From Reyranella aquatilis (lineage in GTDB: Bacteria > Pseudomonadota > Alphaproteobacteria > Reyranellales > Reyranellaceae), in the NCBI RefSeq assembly GCF_020880995.1, contig NZ_JAJISD010000004.1, positions 124,001 through 188,000 of the forward strand: a stretch of DNA of 64,000 bases, in the 5' to 3' direction. The position numbers and the translations under genes were made by a program. Shown one piece after another: positions 43,253-50,857 of the stretch (the first letter of the stretch is position 1; the number at the start of each line of letters is the position of its first letter). The notes beneath the pieces are model-generated. The model ran no database searches and was not told the DNA's origin. It saw only the letters and a program-made list of their open reading frames with translations.

Positions 43253-45786
43253 GTCGGACCACGCCGCACCTGGCGGACAGCGGCGACGGCGGCTTCACCG
43301 ACCGACAGGAGCCTGTCGGCACGTTCCCGTACCTCGGCGTCTCCCGCGCGCTCCACGGCGACCGCCGAATCGGCAGCCTCGGTCGCACCGAACTGCCCCA
43401 TGAGGCTGGCCAGACGATGGGCAGCCGCGCGTAATCGAGCCGGCTCGCTTGCGGTGTCGCGCAACTCGGCCAGCGCCCCGTTGGCGTCCTTGACGAACGA
43501 GGCAATCAACTCGCCGAACGCTTCCGGCCCCACCGCGTCGAACAACTCGTCCAACGCCGACCGATCCAGCTCGCCATCGATCGAGAGCGGCCTGGGAGTC
43601 TCGCCAGCTTGGACGTTTCGCTCGATGGCGGCATCGAGCTCGTCGACGCGGATCGGCTTGCTGATGTGATCCGTCATGCCGGCGGCGATCGCCTTCTCGC
43701 GATCGCTCACCTGCGCGAATGCCGTAAGGGCGATGATGGGCGTCGTCGCCGACGGCCCCTCGAGCTTGCGGATTCGCCGCGTCGCCTCATAGCCGTCCAT
43801 GGCCGGCATCTGGACGTCCATCAGGATCAGGTCGAAAGTGCCGTTGTGCGCGGCAGCGACGGCTTCAGTTCCATCCGCAACCAGCTGGACGCGATGACCG
43901 AGTTTCTCGAGCATCGCCCGCGCAACGATCTGGTTGGCCGGCGTGTCCTCTGCCACCAGAATCCTGAGGCTCCGCTGCGTGCGAGGCCGCGGAACCGGCA
44001 TTCCCTTGCCCCCGGCGGTCGGCGCCATACCTTTGCCGAAGGGCAGTTCGAACCAGAAGGTCGAACCCTGCCCGGCTTTGCTCAACACGCCGATCTGACC
44101 GCCCATGAGGTCGATCAGCCTCTTGCAGATCGCCAGGCCGAGACCGGTGCCGCCCTTGCGGCGCGCCAGGCGCAGGTCGCCCTGCTCGAAGGGCTGGAAC
44201 AGACGCTCCTGGATCTCCGGTGCAATACCGATACCGGTGTCCGTGACCGAGAAGCGGATCCGCATGCTCTCTGCCCCCTGGTCGACCACGGTGGCCGACA
44301 GGGTAACGGCGCCCTGCTCGGTGTATTTCACCGCATTGCCCAGCAGGTTCAGGAAAACCTGGTTCAGGCGATCGCTGTCGCCCGATACGACGGGCGGAAT
44401 GTTTCCGGCAAAGGCCATCGCGATGTCGATCTGGTCCGCGCCCGGCAGTCCACGCGCAATGTCTATGGCGCTCTCGGCCAGGGCGTTGAGATCGAAGTCG
44501 GCCTTCTGAATGGTGAGACGGTTCGCCTCGAGGCGTGAGAAGTCCAGGATGTCGTTGATGATCTGAAGCAGATGAGCCGCCGAGTCCTCGATGATGCGGA
44601 CGAAGCGCTTCTGGATCTGATCGAGCTTCGTGTCGGCCAGCATGTTCGACATGCCGATGACGGCGTTCATCGGCGTCCGGATTTCGTGACTCATCATGGC
44701 GAGAAAGTCGGTCTTCGCCTGTGTCGCCTCTTCGGCATCCGCCCGCGCACGGCGCAGGTCGACCATGGTTGTCTCCTGGCGGGTCAGGAGCGTGGCGATC
44801 CATCCCGTGAGGCCCAGCAGCAGCAGCGCGAACAAAGCCGTGCCGAGCCCAATGAACCAGGCGGTAGTGTACCAGAGTTCCAGGATCAGCTCGTCGGTCG
44901 CCGTGACGTTGACCACGAGCGGATAGTCCTTGAGCGAGCGGGGGGCCACGATCCGCATCTGACTCGAATCCTTGTCGGCCAGGCGCGGGCCCGTGGTGAC
45001 GACGGCCCCGCCTTCGCTGCCGCGGCTGATGATGTCGCGGAACACCGCCTGATCCCTGAATGACTTGCCGATCAGCTCGTCTCGCGTCGGATAGCGCGCG
45101 AGCAGGATGCCGTCGCTTCGAAACAGCGAGATGGCGCTCTCGTCGCCGATGCTCACGGCCTTGAAGAAGTCCTGGAAGAAGCTGCTCTCGATGCCTGTCA
45201 GGACGAGGCCGAGCACCTCCCCTGTCCGGCTCTTGATCTTGCGCGCGAGATAGAAGGTCCATGTGCCGGTCCCGCGATTCTTGACCGGAACGCTCAGAAA
45301 CACGTCGAGCTTGGGATCGGCCATATGGGCCTTGAAGTAGTCGCGGTCCGCCAGATTGATCCGGGGCGGGGGATAGGAACGCGTGAAGTTGATGATGTCG
45401 CCGTTCGGCGCGACGATCGTGGCCACGTCGACCTGTGGCACGCTGCTCGCCTTGTTGCGGAGCATGTCGAAAATCTCGCGCGTGCCCATCTCTTGACGGA
45501 ACTCGTCGACGTTGGCGATGTCGGCGTCGTGCACGCGGTCGCTGATGCTCTTGAGGACCAGGTCGGCGGCCTTCATCGTCTGGTTGGTCGAAGCCGCAAG
45601 GATCGTGGACATGTTGGAAAGATTCACCTTCCACTCTTCGATGGTGGTCTGATGCGACCGCCACAGCATCAGCGTTGCGCCCGCCACCATGATGCAGACT
45701 GTCAGGATCCCTCCCGCCAGAGCCGTACGACCACGCCGGCTCAGGCGCCGCGGGAGGAAGGGTCTCGATACGGCGGTCTCGCTCAT
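43249..45786 (-). CDS. Membrane hybrid histidine kinase with dCache sensor
   Basis: The 845-residue protein has one helix at ~22-42, a periplasmic dCache-like domain (~45-300, with TNQTMKAADLVLKSI and FYLARKI) and a second helix at ~309-332. HisKA follows with His367 (AMMSHEIRTP), then HATPase, a receiver (LILMDVQMP) and a C-terminal Hpt (RAAAHRLASLMGQFG). The dCache domain suggests detection of a small periplasmic ligand. I chose ATG 45786; further upstream in-frame starts run into the promoter elements. A sigma-54-type promoter and the paired dyads lie directly upstream, so the sensor appears to be controlled by the regulon it may feed. Confidence 0.88.
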   Translation of the reverse strand: MSETAVSRPFLPRRLSRRGRTALAGGILTVCIMVAGATLMLWRSHQTTIEEWKVNLSNMSTILAASTNQTMKAADLVLKSISDRVHDADIANVDEFRQEMGTREIFDMLRNKASSVPQVDVATIVAPNGDIINFTRSYPPPRINLADRDYFKAHMADPKLDVFLSVPVKNRGTGTWTFYLARKIKSRTGEVLGLVLTGIESSFFQDFFKAVSIGDESAISLFRSDGILLARYPTRDELIGKSFRDQAVFRDIISRGSEGGAVVTTGPRLADKDSSQMRIVAPRSLKDYPLVVNVTATDELILELWYTTAWFIGLGTALFALLLLGLTGWIATLLTRQETTMVDLRRARADAEEATQAKTDFLAMMSHEIRTPMNAVIGMSNMLADTKLDQIQKRFVRIIEDSAAHLLQIINDILDFSRLEANRLTIQKADFDLNALAESAIDIARGLPGADQIDIAMAFAGNIPPVVSGDSDRLNQVFLNLLGNAVKYTEQGAVTLSATVVDQGAESMRIRFSVTDTGIGIAPEIQERLFQPFEQGDLRLARRKGGTGLGLAICKRLIDLMGGQIGVLSKAGQGSTFWFELPFGKGMAPTAGGKGMPVPRPRTQRSLRILVAEDTPANQIVARAMLEKLGHRVQLVADGTEAVAAAHNGTFDLILMDVQMPAMDGYEATRRIRKLEGPSATTPIIALTAFAQVSDREKAIAAGMTDHISKPIRVDELDAAIERNVQAGETPRPLSIDGELDRSALDELFDAVGPEAFGELIASFVKDANGALAELRDTASEPARLRAAAHRLASLMGQFGATEAADSAVAVERAGDAEVRERADRLLSVGEAAVAAVRQVRRGPT

Positions 45787-45824
45787 TTGTTTTCGTCCGG
45801 ATGCGGGTTCGAATCTATCCTGGG

Positions 45825-45840
45825 AGCAAGAGTAGCGCCT
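45825..45840 (-). promoter_or_regulatory. Sigma-54 promoter of the kinase pair
   Basis: On the minus strand AGGCGCT-ACTC-TTGCT has GG-N10-GC and an exact TTGCT -12 block. Transcription would start near 45815, ~29 nt before the kinase ATG. Confidence 0.6.
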
Positions 45841-45912
45841 GCGCAGCCCGCCCTCTAATAGGGCCAATCGATGCTCGTTAACTACCATATGTAGCCTTGC
45901 GCCGTCTTCGGT

Positions 45913-45966
45913 TTGCAATTTGCAACGCAAACTCAGAGTGGCCCGACGCCGATTCGCAAACTGCAA
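45913..45966. promoter_or_regulatory. Paired TYGC-N5-GCRA dyads upstream of the kinase pair
   Basis: TTGC-AATTT-GCAA at 45913-45925 and TCGC-AAACT-GCAA at 45954-45966 are centred 41 bp apart, matching the 42 bp seen at algD. The nearer copy is ~80 bp upstream of the -24 GG. They lie in the gap between cydC and the kinase gene. Confidence 0.6.
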
Positions 45967-45995
45967 ACGCAGCGGTCGACGGCAACGGCCCTGCA

Positions 45996-47663
45996 TCACC
46001 GAACAATGCGCCCGGCCTGCATCTGCACGATCCTGTCCGTGAACTGGGAGGCTGCTCGCGGATCATGGGTGATCAGGATGACGGTGCGGTTCGCGGTCTC
46101 CTCACGCAACGAAGCCAGGAGACGCCCGGCCGTCGCCGCATCCAGATTTTCGGTCGGCTCGTCGAGAATGAGAAGCCGGGGATTGCGCAAAAGGGCACGG
46201 GCGATAACGAGGCGGCGCGCCTGGCCGGCAGAAAGGCGCGCCCCCGCCTCCCCGATCCAGGTGTCGATGCCGTCGGTCAGATCGAGCACGAATCCGGCGA
46301 GTTGCACGATCTCCAGGACACGGTCCATCGCCGCCGCATCCGCGTCCGGAGCGGCCATGAGGAGGTTGTCGCGGATCGTCCCGTTGAAGAGCTGGGCATC
46401 CTGCGTGGCAACGCCGACCATGCGACGCAGGTCGTCGGGCCGATAGCGGCGCAGGTCGTGACCGCCCAAACGGATCTCCCCTTCATACTCCCAGAATCGC
46501 AGCAGCAGTCGCGCGATCGAACTCTTGCCGGCACCGCTCGGGCCCAGGATCGCGAGATGATCGCCATCCGCGATCTCGAGATCGAGCCCATCCAGGGCTG
46601 GCGGCAGATCGGGCGCGTAGCGCAATCGCACGGAGGAGAAGACGACGCTGGCATCGTGCGGCACCGGCGACGGCGCCGGTCCGGCGACGATGGTCGGGCT
46701 CTGGTCGGCCAATTCGAAGATGCGGCGCGCCGCGGCGCTCACTTCGCCCCAGCGCTCCATGGCCGCGGGCAGGGGCGCGATCGCCTCGAAGGCCGCGAGG
46801 GCAACCAGCGCCAGCGCCGGTACGAGAGCGGGGGCAAGTCCCGCCGCAACGCTCGCCGCGGCCAGCAAGGCCGCACCCCACAATGCCAGACCTGCCGAGA
46901 GACCGACCGCGGCCTCCGCCACGACCCCCGCCGTCGCGGCACGGCACTGGTTGCCGGCGAGGCGATCGCCCAGCCCGTCGAGAACGACGAGGTGGCGCTC
47001 GACGGCGCCGGCGGCGCGCAGATCCGCAAGGCCCTGCAGGAGATCGACCGCCGCCACGCGCAGATCGGCGCGCGATGCGACGGCATCCGCGCCCGGTGCG
47101 GCGGCGGCCCGGCGCGCCAGCGCCGGAACGGCGAGACCTGCCACGACCAGCAGCACTGCCAGCAAGACGGCAGTCGGCGGATGCAGGACGGCCACCGTCG
47201 CCACGACCGCGACTCCGCACACCAGCGCCACGGCGACCGGCGAGGCGAGACGCAGGTAAGCATGCTGCAAGGTATCGACGTCGGCCTGCAGGCTGCCAGC
47301 CAGGTCGCCGCCGCGTCGCGACTGGAGTTGGCCCGGCGACAGGGGGACGAGCTTTCGGAACAGCCAGAGGCGGAGCCCGGCGAGCAGCCGGAACGTGGCC
47401 TCGTGGCTCAGCAACCGGTCGGCATAGCGACCGCCGGTTCGCACTATGGCGAAGAAGCGGATTCCCGCCGATGGCAGGAAGTAGTTCATCATGCCGGTGG
47501 TGACGCCGGCGATCCCCATGGCCGCGATGAACCAGCCGGCGACGCCCATCAGGGCCACACTGGCCAGAACGGTGGCGCAGGCGACGAGGACCGAGAGGCT
47601 CATCCAGCCGCGCCACGGCCACGCCAGGGCGAGCAGCCGGCGCAGGACGGTCCAGTCGCTCAT
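45996..47663 (-). CDS. cydC: ABC exporter subunit CydC
   Basis: The 555-residue protein has an N-terminal six-helix exporter domain (~1-310) and a C-terminal ATPase. The ATPase has Walker A GPSGAGKSS (~360), signature LSAGQARRL (a variant of LSGGQ), Walker B LLILDEPT, and the H-loop THDP. With CydD it forms the heterodimer that exports cysteine/glutathione (or heme, by newer data) needed to assemble cytochrome bd. Its ATG overlaps the cydD stop (ATGA). It is the last gene of the cydABXDC operon. Confidence 0.93.
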   Translation of the reverse strand: MSDWTVLRRLLALAWPWRGWMSLSVLVACATVLASVALMGVAGWFIAAMGIAGVTTGMMNYFLPSAGIRFFAIVRTGGRYADRLLSHEATFRLLAGLRLWLFRKLVPLSPGQLQSRRGGDLAGSLQADVDTLQHAYLRLASPVAVALVCGVAVVATVAVLHPPTAVLLAVLLVVAGLAVPALARRAAAAPGADAVASRADLRVAAVDLLQGLADLRAAGAVERHLVVLDGLGDRLAGNQCRAATAGVVAEAAVGLSAGLALWGAALLAAASVAAGLAPALVPALALVALAAFEAIAPLPAAMERWGEVSAAARRIFELADQSPTIVAGPAPSPVPHDASVVFSSVRLRYAPDLPPALDGLDLEIADGDHLAILGPSGAGKSSIARLLLRFWEYEGEIRLGGHDLRRYRPDDLRRMVGVATQDAQLFNGTIRDNLLMAAPDADAAAMDRVLEIVQLAGFVLDLTDGIDTWIGEAGARLSAGQARRLVIARALLRNPRLLILDEPTENLDAATAGRLLASLREETANRTVILITHDPRAASQFTDRIVQMQAGRIVR

Positions 47664-49426
47664 GGCGACAGCCCCGCCTCGCGCAGGAGGCTTGCAAACC
47701 GACCGTCGCCCGACGCGATCTCTGCACGCGGCCCCTGCTCCACGATGCCGCCCTCGTCGAGGAAAACGACCCGATCGGCGAGATGCACGGTGGCGAGGCG
47801 ATGGGTGACGATCAGCGTCGTGCGACCGATGGCGAGCCGCCGGATGGCGTCGACCACGGCTGCCTCGGTGTCGCGATCGAGCCCGGCCGTGCCCTCGTCG
47901 AGAAGCAGAACCCCGGCCTGCTCCTTGAGAAAAGCCCGTGCCAACGCCACGCGCTGGACCTGGCCGCCCGACAGTGTCTCGCCATGCTCGCCGAGCGGCG
48001 TATCGTAGCCTTGCGGCAGGGCCATGATGAACGCGTCGGCGGCCGCCCGCCGGGCGGCGGCCCGCACCTGGTCGAGACCGGCGTCGGGATTGCCCAGCCG
48101 GATGTTGTCGAGCACGCTGCCCGCGAACATGTGCGGGCGCTGAGGCACCACGGCGACATGGCCGAGCCAGTGCGCAGGGTCGAGGCCGGCGAGGTCGTGG
48201 CCGTTGACCAGGATCCGCCCCGACTGCGGATGCACGAAACCCAGCAGAAGCGACAGCAGCGTGCTCTTGCCCGATCCGCTCGGCCCGACCAGGGCCACGA
48301 TCTCGCCCGGGGCGATGCGCAAGGAAAGCTCCCGGACAGCCGGCCTGTCCGGCTCCCAGGCGAAGCCCACGGCGTCGCATTCGATCGTGATGGCGGTCCC
48401 GAGCGGCGGCCGTCTCGTACCGGCCGGCAACGGCGTCGTTGCCCGCAGGTCGAGTATCCGCTCGACCGCCGCCAGAGATTCCATGCGCGCGTGATAGTCG
48501 AGACCGAGCTGCCGGAGCGGCGCGTAGAACTCGGGCGCCAGCAGCAGGACGAAGAACGCGGTTTCGAAGTCCAGTTCACCGTCGAGCAGGCGAAAGCCGA
48601 TCAACACCGCCACCAGCGCGATGCCGACGACCGCGAAGAATTCGAGTGCCAGCGTCGTCAGGAAGGCGACCCGCAGCACCGCCATGGTGCTGCGGCGGTA
48701 GTCCTCGGCCGCCTCCGCGAGGCGCTCGGCCTCCCGGTCCCCCGCATTCAGCAGCCGCAGCGTGGTGAGCCGCTGCAGCCCGTCGAGCAGGCGCCCCGAC
48801 AGGCGCATGAGCCGCAGCCATTGCTGCCGGTTGAGCCGCTCCGCGCCCAGTCCCAGCAGGACCATGAACAGCGGGATGACCGGCGCGGTCGCCAGCAGCA
48901 CCAGCCCCGAGATCCAGTCCCGCGGCAGCACGACGGCCAGAACGAGCAGCGGCAGCACGGCGAGCACGCCGAGATGGGCGAGGTAGCGCGACACGTAGGC
49001 ATCGAGCGCGTCGACACCTTCGAGCACGACCGTCGCGGCCTCGCCCGTGCTGCGGCCCGCCGTCGCCGCCGGACCGAGCGATGCCAGATGGCGCAGCAGC
49101 ATCGAGCGGATGCGCGATTTCACCTTGGCGGCCGCCGCGAGCGCGGAGCGCCCCGACGCCGCGGCAAGGACGAACCGCACCCCCAGCAACGGGAGCACGG
49201 GCAACAGCCAGGGAAGCGCCGACGAGACGGATGCCTTTTGCATGACCACCGGGGCGATGGCATTGGCCAGCAGCCAGGCCTGCGGCACGGCCAGCGCCGC
49301 CGCCAGTGCGCCCAGCACGCTGGCGCGCCGCACGCCGCTCTTCGCCGCCGCCGCGATCTCGCTACGCAGCCAGCGCTCGGCACCGGCACGACGACGGCGA
49401 GGCGCGTCCACCGAAACCTCGGTCAT
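47660..49426 (-). CDS. cydD: ABC exporter subunit CydD
   Basis: The 588-residue protein has an N-terminal transmembrane domain (~35-320) and an ATPase with Walker A GPSGSGKST (~379), signature LSGGQVQR, Walker B GVLLLDEGTAG and the H-loop VTHR. It pairs with CydC for cytochrome bd maturation. It begins MTEVSVDAPRRRR and follows the CydX-like gene by 18 bp. Confidence 0.93.
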   Translation of the reverse strand: MTEVSVDAPRRRRAGAERWLRSEIAAAAKSGVRRASVLGALAAALAVPQAWLLANAIAPVVMQKASVSSALPWLLPVLPLLGVRFVLAAASGRSALAAAAKVKSRIRSMLLRHLASLGPAATAGRSTGEAATVVLEGVDALDAYVSRYLAHLGVLAVLPLLVLAVVLPRDWISGLVLLATAPVIPLFMVLLGLGAERLNRQQWLRLMRLSGRLLDGLQRLTTLRLLNAGDREAERLAEAAEDYRRSTMAVLRVAFLTTLALEFFAVVGIALVAVLIGFRLLDGELDFETAFFVLLLAPEFYAPLRQLGLDYHARMESLAAVERILDLRATTPLPAGTRRPPLGTAITIECDAVGFAWEPDRPAVRELSLRIAPGEIVALVGPSGSGKSTLLSLLLGFVHPQSGRILVNGHDLAGLDPAHWLGHVAVVPQRPHMFAGSVLDNIRLGNPDAGLDQVRAAARRAAADAFIMALPQGYDTPLGEHGETLSGGQVQRVALARAFLKEQAGVLLLDEGTAGLDRDTEAAVVDAIRRLAIGRTTLIVTHRLATVHLADRVVFLDEGGIVEQGPRAEIASGDGRFASLLREAGLSP

Positions 49427-49444
49427 GAGGGAGGGATCGTCAGG

Positions 49445-49699
49445 TCAGTGCGAGGGATGCCGTGGGGCCGGCGGCGCTTCGACGGCGCTTGCGAGGTCCA
49501 GCGCCTTGCCAGACCCGCGCGCCGCCTGGGCGGCATCCTCCTGCGCCTCGAACAACACGCCCGCGGAGACGGCGACAAGCACCATGAAGCCCGTGCCGAG
49601 GAACCACGACAGGTACCAGGGCCCGTAGTCACCGAGGATGATGCCGAACAGGATGGCGAGGCCCGCCAGCGTCATGGCGATGATGTAGCGCACGAACAT
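49445..49699 (-). CDS. Extended CydX-like accessory subunit of cytochrome bd
   Basis: The 84-residue protein has two membrane helices. The second (~26-50, GPWYLSWFLGTGFMVLVA and VLFEAQ) resembles the CydX/CbdX family pattern WYFxWxLGxxxA...E. An extra N-terminal helix (MFVRYIIAMTLAGLAILFGI) and a soluble Ala/Pro tail make it more than twice the usual CydX length. Its position between cydB (12 bp gap) and cydD (18 bp gap) matches where cydX is often found. CydX stabilises the haem b595/d site; that function for this longer form is inferred. Confidence 0.65.
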   Translation of the reverse strand: MFVRYIIAMTLAGLAILFGIILGDYGPWYLSWFLGTGFMVLVAVSAGVLFEAQEDAAQAARGSGKALDLASAVEAPPAPRHPSH

Positions 49700-49711
49700 G
49701 TCCGGCCTCCC

Positions 49712-50845
49712 TCAGTAGGCGTGGTCCGAGGTCTCGACGTGCTTCACGCCGATCTTGCCGCGCATCACCCAGAACGCCCAGCTCGTGTACCACACGATGA
49801 TCGGCATGAAGATCAGGACGAAACCCACCATCCAGGTCAACGTCACGCGGCTGGAGCCCGAGTTCCAGAGCGTGAGACTGTGCCCGGGATTGCTGGACGA
49901 CGGCATGATGAAGGGGAACATCGCGGCACCGACGGTCCCGATCACGCCGATCCAGGCCAGGGCCCCCAGCCACCAGGCGAGGATCGGCTGCCGAATCGCA
50001 TGTGCCAGCGCGCCCAGCAGCAGCCCGGCATAGACCAGCGCCGGCAACAGCCACAGCGCCGGATGGGCCGCATAGTTGGCGAGCAGCCCGCCGGGCACAC
50101 GCGTCACCTGCTGGTGCAGCGGAGTCTGAGGCACGCCGGGAAGAGGTCCCGCCACCAGCTTGAAGCCCTCGATGGTGGAGACCCAGAAGCCCGCGATCGT
50201 GAAGATCGCCAGCGCCGCCAGCCCGCCCGCGATCGCGGCGCGACGCGCGCGCGAGCCGATCGGATCGTCCGCGCCGCTCGCCAGACAGGTACCGCCCATA
50301 TAGACCGCAAGCGCCACCGACATCAGCCCGCACAGGACGGCGAAGGGGTTGAACAGCCACAGGAAGCTGCCGGTGTAGAAGGAGGTCAGGCGCCAGTCGA
50401 AGTGGAACGGCACACCCTGCAGCACATTGCCGATCGCCGCGCCGAACACCACCATCGGCAGCAGGCCGCTCAGGAACAGGGCCGTGTCCCAGACACGACG
50501 CCAGCCGGCCGACGGCAGCTTGCTGCGATACTCGAAGCCCAGCGGCCGCAGGATCATGCTCCAGAGCAGCAGCAGCATGACGATGTAGAAGCCGGAGAAG
50601 GCGGTCGCATAGACCAGCGGCCAGGCCGCGAAGATCGCGCCGCCGCCCAGGATGAACCACACCTGGTTGCCGTCCCAGTGCGGACCAATGACGTTCAGCG
50701 CCACCCGCCGCTCGGAGTCGGTGCGCCCGACATAGGGCAACAGCGTCCCCACGCCCATGTCCATGCCGACCATGGCCCCGATGCCGGTCAGGAGCACACC
50801 GAGCAGGCCCCACCAGACGATCAGGAGGATCATATAGGTTTCCAT
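49712..50845 (-). CDS. cydB: Cytochrome bd quinol oxidase subunit II
   Basis: The 377-residue, nine-helix protein is CydB. Diagnostic segments include WWGLLGVLLTGIGAMVGMDM, GPHWDGNQVWFILGGGAIFA, FEYRSKLPSAGWRRVWD, and MFPFIMPSSSNPGHSLTLWN with TSWAFWVMRGK near the C-terminus. Together with CydA it forms the high-affinity terminal oxidase. It follows cydA by 12 bp. Confidence 0.97.
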   Translation of the reverse strand: METYMILLIVWWGLLGVLLTGIGAMVGMDMGVGTLLPYVGRTDSERRVALNVIGPHWDGNQVWFILGGGAIFAAWPLVYATAFSGFYIVMLLLLWSMILRPLGFEYRSKLPSAGWRRVWDTALFLSGLLPMVVFGAAIGNVLQGVPFHFDWRLTSFYTGSFLWLFNPFAVLCGLMSVALAVYMGGTCLASGADDPIGSRARRAAIAGGLAALAIFTIAGFWVSTIEGFKLVAGPLPGVPQTPLHQQVTRVPGGLLANYAAHPALWLLPALVYAGLLLGALAHAIRQPILAWWLGALAWIGVIGTVGAAMFPFIMPSSSNPGHSLTLWNSGSSRVTLTWMVGFVLIFMPIIVWYTSWAFWVMRGKIGVKHVETSDHAY

Positions 50846-50857
50846 GACGCGCCTCCC

